NCBI GenBank assembly: GCA_035712245.1
Contig: DASTBC010000123.1
Location: forward strand, 1-46,301
From: Candidatus Eisenbacteria bacterium
GTDB taxonomy: Bacteria; Eisenbacteria; RBG-16-71-46; SZUA-252
Reading direction: 5' to 3'
Length of the DNA stretch: 46,301 bases
Shown here: piece after piece, positions 39,152 through 46,301 of the stretch
Numbering within the stretch: position 1 is the first letter of the stretch
Layout of the letters: every line of letters starts with the position of its first letter
Notes under the pieces: generated by a model
The model's database searches: none
Seen by the model: only the letters and a program-made list of their open reading frames with translations
What the model was told of the DNA's origin: nothing
Translations under genes and position numbers: made by a program

Positions 39152-41617
39152 CTACGTGAGCCGGCGCGCCTCCGCCATCGCATGCTCGAACGCGCAGCGC
39201 ACCGTATCCAGCGGTTCCGTCTGGAGCGCTTCGCGCACGGCGGCCTCGGTGCGGGGCGCCTTGAGCTTCTGGAGCGATCCCGCCGCGGCGGTCCGCACGC
39301 GGAACCACGGGTCGCGCAGGAGCTCGAGCAGCCGCGTCTCGACCTCGGCGTTCAGGATCCCGAGCTTTCCGATCGCCTTGGTGGCCGCCTCGCGCGCCTC
39401 GTTCTGGAACCGCGGCTGCGTGTGCTCGAGGAAGATGGGGAGGGCGCGTGGATCCTTGAGCCTCGCCATGCCTTCGAAGATCAGGAAGCGAAGCATGTCG
39501 CGGTGCGTCTCCCGGCCGACCTCGGCCTGGAGCGCCTCGAACGTGCCGGGGCGTCCCGCGCGGGTGATGCCGAGGAGCGCGAGCCCCGTGTTGAAGGACG
39601 AGGTCTCGTCGGCGACGCCGCGCTTGAGCCGCTTCAGCGCGGGGTCGTCCCCGATCCACCCCAGGGCCCAGATCACGCCGCGGCGGACACGCGTGTGCTG
39701 CCCCGCGGCGAGCGCGCCGATCCGGTCGCTCAGCCCGCCGACGCGCTTCCCGATCTCTCCCAGCGAGACCGCGGCCGCGACGCGCACGCCCCAGAAGCGG
39801 TCGGAGCGGAGCGAGCGCAGGAGCGCCGCGATCACGCGCGTGTCGCTCCGGGCGCTCAGCTCGCGCGCGCACCGGATCCGCTCGAGCGCGAACGGCGAGC
39901 GGGTGAGCCCGTAGAGCAGCTCCTCGTCGGACCGCGGGAACTCCATCAGCTTGAGGAAGTCGTGCTCCGGATCGAGCGCGACGTAGCGGGGCCGTGACGG
40001 GAGCGGGACATGGATCGTCTCTCTGCGTCCGTGCAGATCGAGCGGCAAACGGAGCCGCTTCCCTCCGGCGACGACTTCCAAGGTGAGAGGCAGACGGAAC
40101 GTGGGAGTCAGGGCGTCCACCTCCTGCACCTGCTCGACCGTGAGGACGAGGGTCTTCGCGTTCTCGTCCCACGTCCGGCTCACCCGGAGCTCCGGATGGC
40201 CGCCGTGATGGGCCCACTGGTCGAAGAACCAGGAGAGATTGCGGCCCGTCTCCTCCTCGCACGCGCGCCGAAGGTCCGCGGTCTCGACCGGCCCGAAGGC
40301 GTTGGTCTCGAGATAGCGCTTCATCGAGCGGCGCCACGCCGCGTCTCCGAGGGTCGCGCGGAGCATGTGGACCGTGCAGGCGCCCTTCTCGTAGAGATGG
40401 CGGTCGAAGATCGTGGACGGATACTTCCATCGCGTCTCGACGAGGGGGCGCCGGTAGTCCTCGCCGTCCTCGGTCATGTAGGAGCACATCTGCTCGAGAC
40501 GGGCGAAGTCGGCGTCGTCCCGTCCCCCGTCGGCCTCGCGGTAGATGATCTCGCTGTAGGTGGCGAAGCCCTCGTTGAGCCACCCCTCGGACCAGTCGCG
40601 GCACGTCACGAGGTCGCCCCACCACTGGTGCGCCAGCTCGTGCGAGATGAGCGAGTCGTAGCTCTCCTCGAAGGAGTCGGCCCCCGCGTGCAGCACCCGC
40701 TCGAACAGGGTGGTCGCGCTCGTGTTCTCCATGCCGCCGAACGTGAAGTCGGGTACCGTCGCCTGCGCGTACTTGGGATAGGGGTACGGGACGCCGTACA
40801 CGCGGTGGAAGGTCTCGATCATGTGGGCCGTCTTCCGGAAGACCTCGCGCCCCTCCCGCTCCAGTCCGGGCGGAACGTATCCGAGAAGAGGCACGCTGCC
40901 GGCCCGGTCGCGGATCTCGGAGTACTTCCCCACCACGAGCGAGGTGAGGTACGCCGGATGCGCCGTGTCCTGGCGCCAGTGCCAGGTCACCGCACCGCCG
41001 CGCTTTCGGCGACGCTTGGAGACGAGGCGCCCGTTTCCGATCGCGCGATAGCCCGCGGGCGCGGTGACGATCATCTCGAGCGTGGCGCGGCTCTCGGTGC
41101 TCTCGAGGCACGGGATCCACCAGTGGGTGTCGTCGGCCTGCCCCTGCGACCAGCCGCCGGGCGCTCGACGCGGCTCCGCCTCGGTCGCGCCGACGAAGAA
41201 GAAGCCCTTGCGTGGGCGGGTGGAGTACTCGATCTCGAACGTGGCGCGCTCGCCCGCGCGGAGGGCCTTCGGCAGCGTGACGCGGAGACGCTCCCCTTCG
41301 GCCGCGTACGGGAGGGAGCGTCTCCCCGAGCGGACCCGCTCGAACATCATCTCGGCCGCGTCCAGGATCACGTCCCTCATGCCGTCGCGCAGGGACTCGA
41401 TCGTGAGCGCGGCCTTCCCCCGGAGCTCCTTCCGTTCCAGGTCCACCTCGAGCTGGACGCGGTAGTGCCGGACGTGGAACTCGAGGTCGCGCCTCGGCGA
41501 CGGGGGCTCCTTCCAGGGCTTCCGGCCCGAGGGTGGGAACGGATCGAACGGAGGCGTGTCCAGGGCGGCCCGGCGCCCGAGGAAGATCGGGTGGAAGAAG
41601 GGGTCCTGTACCGGCAT
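39152..41617 (-). CDS. M1-family zinc aminopeptidase with C-terminal HEAT repeats
   Basis: An 821-residue peptidase. The N-terminal beta domain (about 40-230) is followed by the thermolysin-like catalytic domain with exopeptidase motif GGMEN (294-298, Glu297) and zinc site HELAH (326-330) plus Glu349 in WLNEGFATYSE. Residues about 590-820 are HEAT-like helical repeats (RSLRSDRFWGVRVAAAVSLG, LRDPWFRVRTAAAGSLQKL) instead of the ERAP1-type C-terminal domain. No signal peptide is seen, so it is probably cytosolic. AAAGGAG lies 6 nt before the ATG at 41617. The HEAT region may act as a substrate gate or docking surface (inference). Divergent from the permease gene. Confidence 0.92.
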   Translation of the reverse strand: MPVQDPFFHPIFLGRRAALDTPPFDPFPPSGRKPWKEPPSPRRDLEFHVRHYRVQLEVDLERKELRGKAALTIESLRDGMRDVILDAAEMMFERVRSGRRSLPYAAEGERLRVTLPKALRAGERATFEIEYSTRPRKGFFFVGATEAEPRRAPGGWSQGQADDTHWWIPCLESTESRATLEMIVTAPAGYRAIGNGRLVSKRRRKRGGAVTWHWRQDTAHPAYLTSLVVGKYSEIRDRAGSVPLLGYVPPGLEREGREVFRKTAHMIETFHRVYGVPYPYPKYAQATVPDFTFGGMENTSATTLFERVLHAGADSFEESYDSLISHELAHQWWGDLVTCRDWSEGWLNEGFATYSEIIYREADGGRDDADFARLEQMCSYMTEDGEDYRRPLVETRWKYPSTIFDRHLYEKGACTVHMLRATLGDAAWRRSMKRYLETNAFGPVETADLRRACEEETGRNLSWFFDQWAHHGGHPELRVSRTWDENAKTLVLTVEQVQEVDALTPTFRLPLTLEVVAGGKRLRLPLDLHGRRETIHVPLPSRPRYVALDPEHDFLKLMEFPRSDEELLYGLTRSPFALERIRCARELSARSDTRVIAALLRSLRSDRFWGVRVAAAVSLGEIGKRVGGLSDRIGALAAGQHTRVRRGVIWALGWIGDDPALKRLKRGVADETSSFNTGLALLGITRAGRPGTFEALQAEVGRETHRDMLRFLIFEGMARLKDPRALPIFLEHTQPRFQNEAREAATKAIGKLGILNAEVETRLLELLRDPWFRVRTAAAGSLQKLKAPRTEAAVREALQTEPLDTVRCAFEHAMAEARRLT

Positions 41618-41674
41618 TCGGCTCCTTTCGAGGACGGTTGAGCGAAGAAGCATCCTGTCCGAGGCGCGCGCTTC

Positions 41675-41704
41675 GTGTCAAGGTGCCCCGGGCGACGGTA
41701 CAAT
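41675..41704 (+). promoter_or_regulatory. Candidate sigma-70-type promoter of the permease gene (leaderless layout)
   Basis: GTGTCA (41675-41680), an 18-nt spacer and TACAAT (41699-41704). The expected start of transcription, about 7 nt after the -10, falls on the ATG at 41711. No Shine-Dalgarno sequence is present between them. The -35 matches 4 of 6 consensus bases. Confidence 0.45.
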
Positions 41705-41710
41705 GGCCGG

Positions 41711-42658
41711 ATGGAGCCCACCGGCATCGTGGCCGCGGTCTGGCGCGTCTTCCTCGACGCCTCGCTCGAGATCGTTCCGCTCTTCCTCGTGGCGCTGATC
41801 CTCGCCGCGGTGCTCGAGGAGTTCGTATCGAACCGGACGATCGAGCGCTTCCTCACCGGACGACATCCCGCGACGATGCTCGTGGCCTCCACGACCGGCG
41901 CCCTGATCCCCCTCTGCACGTGCGGCATGGTCCCGCTCGCGGTCACCCTGCGCCGCCGGGGGAGCGACCTGAAGCACACGTTCGCATTCCTCACGGCCGG
42001 CGCGGCCGTGAGCGTGCCGGTGCTCCTGTTGACGTGGAAGGTGCTCGGCCCGGGGTGGATGGCGGTCCGTCTCCTCACGTCGGTTCTGTACGGGCTCTTC
42101 GTGGGATACCTCGCGGTGCGCCTGCTCCGCTCCGTGGCGGAGCGCTCGGCCGGGTCGCCCCCGGGACCGGTGCAAGGACCCATCGTCCCGCCGGCGGATC
42201 TCACCGAAGCCGAGCGCACGCTGCCCGTCCAGGAGATCCGCACCCGCTCGCGGCTCGAGCGCGTGCTCCGCCGGCTGAGAGGACAGCTCATCGAGTACGG
42301 TCCGTGGGTGCTCGTGAGCCTCGCGCTCGCCGCGATCGTGGACGTGCTCGTGCCGCGGCACGTGGTGCATCTTCTCTACGGGCAGAAGACCCTCGCGGGG
42401 TCCTTCCTGGCGGCCCTCACGGGCGTGCCCTTCTACTTCTGCTCGGGCGCGGAGCTCCCGCTCGTGGAGGAGCTCCTCACGAAGGGGATGGGGCGCGGGC
42501 CGGCGACCTCCATGCTCCTCGCGGTCCCGATCGTGAACATCCTGACGTTCGGCGTCGTGTCGCGGTGGCTCGGGCCCAGGGGGGCCTTCGTCTACCTGGC
42601 GCTCTGCGTCGCGGGGTCGACCTTGATCGGGGCCGTCACGGGCTGGATCTGGGCGTAG
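41711..42658 (+). CDS. DUF318/ArsP-type permease (SO_0444-like)
   Basis: A 315-residue membrane protein with about 8-9 hydrophobic helices in two homologous halves separated by a charged cytosolic loop (about 140-190). The first half holds the family motif LIPLCTCGMVPLAVTLRRRG with Cys69 and Cys71; the second half holds GVPFYFCSGAELPLVEELLTKG with one Cys. Members of this permease superfamily export organoarsenicals (ArsP) or Cu/Zn (SO_0444). Cysteines in both halves are compatible with thiol-reactive or soft-metal substrates, but the exact one is unknown. No ars or metal regulator gene is adjacent. The ATG is probably leaderless. Confidence 0.85.
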   Translation: MEPTGIVAAVWRVFLDASLEIVPLFLVALILAAVLEEFVSNRTIERFLTGRHPATMLVASTTGALIPLCTCGMVPLAVTLRRRGSDLKHTFAFLTAGAAVSVPVLLLTWKVLGPGWMAVRLLTSVLYGLFVGYLAVRLLRSVAERSAGSPPGPVQGPIVPPADLTEAERTLPVQEIRTRSRLERVLRRLRGQLIEYGPWVLVSLALAAIVDVLVPRHVVHLLYGQKTLAGSFLAALTGVPFYFCSGAELPLVEELLTKGMGRGPATSMLLAVPIVNILTFGVVSRWLGPRGAFVYLALCVAGSTLIGAVTGWIWA

Positions 42659-42670
42659 GACCCCGGAGGA

Positions 42671-43396
42671 TCAGCCCTTCTTGGGCGGGCGGCTCGGGCG
42701 GATCTCCACGGCGCTCGGAAGCGACCGGGGATCGTGGCGCAGGAGGTCCACCACCACGCGCGCGATGTCGCCGGCGGTGAGCTTCCACTCCTGGGCAGGA
42801 TCGGGGGGCGAGCCCCCGAACCAGGTGTTCACGCTCCCCGGCATGATCGACGTCACGCGGATGCCGTCGTGCCGGACCTCCTGCATCAATGCCTCCGTCA
42901 TTCCGTTCAGCGCGAACTTGGACGCGTTGTACGCGGTCGCGCCGGGGAACGTGTTCTTCCCCGCGAGGCTCGAGATGTTGATGATGTAGCCGCCTCCGCG
43001 CTTCTTCATCCTGGGAATCGCGGCGCGCGAGCAGAGGAAGACGCCGGTCACGTTCGTCTCGAGCACGGCGTTCCACTCGGCGAGGGTCGTGTCCGCGAGG
43101 CTCCGGTGGAGCCCCACGCCCGCGTTGTTGACGAGGATGTCGACGCCGCCGAACACCTGGTCCGCGCACTCGAAGAGCTTCGCGACATCCGCTTCCACGC
43201 GCACGTCGCACCGCTCCGCGGCGACGCGGCCGGGGTTCGCGATCGAGAGCCTTCCCGCCTCCTCCTCCAGCTCCCGCGCATTTCGCGCGGAGATCATCAC
43301 GCGCGCGCCCGCCTCGAGGAGCGCCTCGGCGGTGGCGAGGCCGATTCCCTTCGTGCTTCCCGTGACGATGGCGGCGCGATCGCGAATGGGATCCAT
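42671..43396 (-). CDS. Short-chain dehydrogenase/reductase
   Basis: A 241-residue classical SDR. The NAD(P) motif TGSTKGIG is at 12-19, NNAG at 90-93, and the catalytic Ser143 (NISSLAG), Tyr156 and Lys160 (YNASK) are all present. SARNARELEEE after beta2 suggests NADP preference (Arg at the end of beta2). It resembles 3-ketoacyl reductase-like and YdfG-like enzymes, but the substrate is unknown. The ATG at 43396 is preferred because GGAGG lies 7 nt upstream; the ATG at 43402 overlaps the hydrolase TGA but is too close to GGAGG. It is coupled to the upstream hydrolase gene and ends 12 nt from the convergent permease gene. Confidence 0.9.
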   Translation of the reverse strand: MDPIRDRAAIVTGSTKGIGLATAEALLEAGARVMISARNARELEEEAGRLSIANPGRVAAERCDVRVEADVAKLFECADQVFGGVDILVNNAGVGLHRSLADTTLAEWNAVLETNVTGVFLCSRAAIPRMKKRGGGYIINISSLAGKNTFPGATAYNASKFALNGMTEALMQEVRHDGIRVTSIMPGSVNTWFGGSPPDPAQEWKLTAGDIARVVVDLLRHDPRSLPSAVEIRPSRPPKKG

Positions 43397-43398
43397 GC

Positions 43399-44070
43399 TC
43401 ATGCCTCCGTGAGCCCGAGCCCGTCGCGCAGCGCGCCGGCGAGCTGGGTCAGATGTCCCGTGAAGAAGTGGTCGGCGTTCTCGACGAACCGTACCTCGAC
43501 GGGACGGTCGGGACCGCCGGCGGCGCGAAGGCGCTCGGCCAGCGCGAGGACGCCCTCGCGCGAGCCGTACTGGTCCTTGGATCCCTGCACGATCAGCATG
43601 GGCGCGGGCGGCCGGTCCAGGAACTCGAAGGTGCGCCCGTCGATGTTCGTGGTCACCGGCACTCCGAGCGCGAGGAAACGCTCGCACTGGCCGTCGGCGA
43701 GCGCGAACTTCGCTCCCACCCACGAGCCGAACGAGAATCCGGCGAGCCAGAGCGGCCGGATCCCGGTCCGCTCCCGAGCGAACGCGGCCGCGGCGGCGAC
43801 GTCGCCGACCTCTCCGTCCCACCCGGAGTAGCTCCCCTCGCTCCGGCCCACGCCCCGGAAGTTGAACCGGAGCGTCGCGTGCCCCGCCTCCTCCAGGACC
43901 CGGTAGACCGTGTGCACGACCTTGCTGTGCATGGAGCCCTTGTGAGCGGGGTGCGGATGGCAGATCACGGCAGGCGGGAGCCCCCGGCCCGGGTCGGACC
44001 AGAGTCCCTCCAGGCCCCCCTCGGGGCCCGGGAACGTCACCTGCTGAACCCGCCTCGTCTCGACCGTCAT
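43399..44070 (-). CDS. Alpha/beta hydrolase (COG2945-like)
   Basis: A 223-residue serine hydrolase without a signal peptide. The early motif [19 protein letters not shown] and [12 protein letters not shown] are typical of the small COG2945 hydrolases. The catalytic triad is Ser113 (GFSFGSWVG), Asp166 (GSKDQYG) and His201 (NADHFFTGH). Esterase or thioesterase-like activity is likely; the substrate is unknown. The ATG at 44070 is preceded by AGGAG and GAGGAG; the frame extends to 44169 but crosses the promoter region of the opposite gene. Its stop lies between two candidate starts of the SDR gene, so the two are translationally linked. Confidence 0.88.
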   Translation of the reverse strand: MTVETRRVQQVTFPGPEGGLEGLWSDPGRGLPPAVICHPHPAHKGSMHSKVVHTVYRVLEEAGHATLRFNFRGVGRSEGSYSGWDGEVGDVAAAAAFARERTGIRPLWLAGFSFGSWVGAKFALADGQCERFLALGVPVTTNIDGRTFEFLDRPPAPMLIVQGSKDQYGSREGVLALAERLRAAGGPDRPVEVRFVENADHFFTGHLTQLAGALRDGLGLTEA

Positions 44071-44144
44071 CTCCTCTCGCTCCTGCCGGTTCCGGGCGCC
44101 GCGCCGGCGCCGCGTACGGGGTACCGGCGAAAAAGTCTCTCCGT

Positions 44145-44150
44145 TATAAT
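44145..44150 (+). promoter_or_regulatory. Perfect -10 box upstream of the E1 gene
   Basis: TATAAT lies 42 nt before the GTG start of the E1 gene, within the divergent region 44071-44192. No good -35 is found 16-18 nt upstream, so an activator or another sigma factor may be involved. Confidence 0.45.
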
Positions 44151-44192
44151 GGACGCGCTCAAGTGCCAAATCCCGCCCCCAGGAGGAACCCC

Positions 44193-46301
44193 GTGGCGCT
44201 CCGCGTCGATGTCAAGACTCCGCCCGAGCTCAGCCGTGCCGAGCTCCTCGAGATCTACCGCCTCATGCTTCTCTCGCGGAAGCTCGACGACGAGGAGATC
44301 AAGCTCAAGAAGCAGAACCTGATCTACTTCCAGATCAGCGGCGCCGGCCACGAGGCCGTGCTCGTGGCGGCGGGCATGGCGCTCCGGAAAGGGTACGACT
44401 GGTTCTACCCGTACTACCGGGACCGCGCGCTGATGCTGACCCTCGGGATGACGCCGCTCGAGATGCTCTACGAGGCGGTGGGCGCGGCGGCCGATCCCAA
44501 CTCGGGCGGCCGGCAGATGCCGGCCCACTGGGGCCTGAAGCGCGCCAACGTGGTGTCGCAGTCGAGCCCCACGGGAACGCAGTTCCTCCAGGCCGTGGGG
44601 TGCGCCGAGGGCGGACGACTCCTCACGATCCTCCACGACATCAAGGACCGCCGTCCGGCCCACAAGGACGAGGTCACCTACGTCTCCGCCGGCGACGGCA
44701 CGACGAGCCAGGGCGAATTCTGGGAGGCGATCAACTCGGCCGCCACGGCGGCGCTCCCGGTGCTCTTCCTCATCACGGACAACCAGTACGCGATCTCGGT
44801 CCCCGTCGAGGCGCAGACGCCTGGCGGCGACATCGGGCGGTGCATGTCGTCCGTGCCCGGGCTCCGCGTGATGCGCGTGGACGGGACCGATCCGCTCGCG
44901 TCCTACCAGGCCATGACCGAGGCGGTGAAGCACCTGCGCGGCGGACAGGGCCCGGTGCTCCTCCATGCGATGGTGATCCGTCCGTACGGGCACTCGATGT
45001 CGGACGACGAGGTGTCGTACAAGCCGGCGCACGAGCGCGAGGAGGAAGCCCGGCGGGACCCGCTCGTGACCTACCCGCAGTACCTGATGCGCGAGGGCCT
45101 CGCGTCGCAGGAGGAGATCGACCGGATCAAGCGGGACGTGGACGCGGAAATCGCCGAGGCCGAGGCCCAGGCGCTCGCGGCCCCGAAGCCGAAGCCGGAG
45201 ACGATCTACGACCACCTCTACTCGCCCACGGTCGATCCCGCGAGCCCCGCGTTCGAGACGGAGCCGCGGTTCGAGGGCCAGCCCGAGACCATGGTCACGC
45301 TCATCAACCGCTGTCTCAAGGACGAGATGGCGCGGGACGGCCGGATCGTGATGTTCGGCGAGGACGTCGCCGACGCGACGCGCGAGGAGAACCTCGCGGC
45401 GGTTCCCGGCAAGGGCGGCGTCTTCAAGGTCACCCACGGGATCCAGAAGCAGTTCGGGAAGAAGCGCGTGTTCAATTCGCCCCTGGCCGAAGCGAACATC
45501 GTGGGGCGCGCGATCGGGATGGCGACGCGCGGAATCAAGCCCGTGGTGGAGATCCAGTTCTTCGACTACATCTGGCCCGCGATGATGCAGATCCGGAACG
45601 AGCTCTCGATGCTTCGGTGGCGCTCCAACGGGGACTTCTCGTGCCCCCTCGTGATCCGCGTGGCGACCGGCGGGTATCTCCAGGGCGGGTCGATCTATCA
45701 CAGCCAGTCCGGGGAGAGCATCTTCGCGCACTGTCCCGGCTTGAGGGTCGTGTTCCCGTCCACGGCGGTGGACGCGAACGGCTTGCTGCGGACGTCGATT
45801 CGTTGCGACGATCCCGTGCTCTTCCTGGAGCACAAGCACATCTACCGCCAGCCCTACGCGAAGGGGCCCTACCCCGGCCCGGACTACATGATCCCGTTCG
45901 GGAAGGCGCGGGTGGCCCGCGAGGGCGCCCATCTGTCCGTGATCACGTGGGGCGCGACGGTCAACCGCGCGCTCCTCGCGGCGCAGCGAGTGGAGGCGGA
46001 AGGAGTGAGCGTCGAGGTGATCGACATTCGCACGCTCGTGCCGCTCGACAAGGATGCGATCCGGCGCACCGTCGAGAAGACCGCGCGCGTGCTCGTGCTG
46101 CACGAGGATGCCCTGACGGCGGGATTCGGAGGGGAGATCGCCGCATTGATCGCGGAGCATCACTTCGACTCGCTCGACGCGCCCGTACGGCGGATCGGCG
46201 CGACCGACACGCCGGTGGGCTACGCGCCCGATCTCGAGGACGCCATCCTGCCCCAGGTGGACGGCATCACCGAGGCGATCCGGCAGCTGGCGCGGTACTA
46301 G
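44193..46301 (+). CDS. Fused alpha-beta E1 component of a 2-oxoacid (branched-chain type) dehydrogenase
   Basis: A 702-residue thiamine-diphosphate enzyme that decarboxylates a 2-oxoacid and transfers the acyl group to a lipoyl E2. Residues about 15-340 are the alpha subunit ([30 protein letters not shown], then DNQYAISVP for ThDP and Mg2+ binding). A linker of about 30 residues leads to the beta subunit (about 365-702: [45 protein letters not shown]). In most bacteria these are two genes. The sequence looks closer to branched-chain or BCKDH-like E1 than to PdhAB. GTG 44193 has AGGAGG 6 nt upstream. The stop is the last codon of the window; E2 and E3 may lie beyond. Confidence 0.93.
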   Translation: MALRVDVKTPPELSRAELLEIYRLMLLSRKLDDEEIKLKKQNLIYFQISGAGHEAVLVAAGMALRKGYDWFYPYYRDRALMLTLGMTPLEMLYEAVGAAADPNSGGRQMPAHWGLKRANVVSQSSPTGTQFLQAVGCAEGGRLLTILHDIKDRRPAHKDEVTYVSAGDGTTSQGEFWEAINSAATAALPVLFLITDNQYAISVPVEAQTPGGDIGRCMSSVPGLRVMRVDGTDPLASYQAMTEAVKHLRGGQGPVLLHAMVIRPYGHSMSDDEVSYKPAHEREEEARRDPLVTYPQYLMREGLASQEEIDRIKRDVDAEIAEAEAQALAAPKPKPETIYDHLYSPTVDPASPAFETEPRFEGQPETMVTLINRCLKDEMARDGRIVMFGEDVADATREENLAAVPGKGGVFKVTHGIQKQFGKKRVFNSPLAEANIVGRAIGMATRGIKPVVEIQFFDYIWPAMMQIRNELSMLRWRSNGDFSCPLVIRVATGGYLQGGSIYHSQSGESIFAHCPGLRVVFPSTAVDANGLLRTSIRCDDPVLFLEHKHIYRQPYAKGPYPGPDYMIPFGKARVAREGAHLSVITWGATVNRALLAAQRVEAEGVSVEVIDIRTLVPLDKDAIRRTVEKTARVLVLHEDALTAGFGGEIAALIAEHHFDSLDAPVRRIGATDTPVGYAPDLEDAILPQVDGITEAIRQLARY

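Noticed and set aside
1-46301. tRNA, rRNA, CRISPR arrays, transposases, phage genes and replication origins
   Set aside because: I looked for T-loop GTTCGA contexts, spaced direct repeats, DDE or integrase motifs and DnaA-box clusters and saw none that hold up. A covariance-model scan would settle small RNAs.

Overview
The window is a gene-dense, very high-GC bacterial chromosome segment with 34 recognisable protein-coding genes, one broken gene, and no rRNA, tRNA, CRISPR array, prophage or insertion sequence that I could see. Signal peptides, a lipoprotein, two outer-membrane beta-barrel proteins and squalene genes point to a Gram-negative, lipid-rich cell. The subtilase ends in an 'NSPNPFNPST' FlgD-like/sorting-type domain, typical of the FCB superphylum and its uncultured high-GC relatives (Eisenbacteria-like lineages). 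That assignment is inference; no marker gene here fixes the taxon.

Layout. 206-7205: an ECF sigma factor translationally coupled to a giant Ser/Thr kinase-NTPase-TPR regulator, facing a second regulator of the same architecture. 7229-11398 (minus): a Kef-type K+/H+ antiporter, a cysteine-desulfurase-like aminotransferase, a Rieske ferredoxin and an A-type Fe-S carrier behind a near-consensus promoter. 11602-18141 (minus): pyruvate kinase, a peroxiredoxin with a histone-like tail, a lipoprotein, an AhpE-like peroxiredoxin, an acyl-CoA dehydrogenase and a 3-methyladenine glycosylase, with a frameshifted TPR gene at 15249-15572. 18140-20263: MFS exporter and an outer-membrane protein. 20357-24510 (minus): patatin-barrel (type Vd-like) protein, then an Lrp-type regulator and lysine 6-transaminase in a coupled pair. 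24669-27259: an AAA+/VWA pair. 27398-31589: hpnC-hpnD-hpnE (squalene synthesis) followed by mutY. 31629-35901: subtilase and an S41-like protein. 35898-46301: domain-permuted aconitase-family enzyme, 6-phosphogluconate dehydrogenase, M1 peptidase with HEAT repeats, ArsP/DUF318-type permease, SDR plus alpha/beta hydrolase, and a fused alpha-beta E1 of a 2-oxoacid dehydrogenase.

The window is mainly metabolic and envelope housekeeping with an unusual density of signalling. The items most worth following are: (i) the sigma factor, whose region 2.2 carries Thr residues where most ECFs have acidic ones, next to a kinase; (ii) the AAA+/VWA pair with a Cys-containing insert; (iii) the peroxiredoxin fused to a long Lys/Ala/Pro/Ser tail; (iv) a palindromic segment lying in frame inside the aminotransferase gene; and (v) the domain-swapped aconitase. 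Gene starts were set by Shine-Dalgarno spacing, overlaps and promoter positions, and several differ from the longest open frame.
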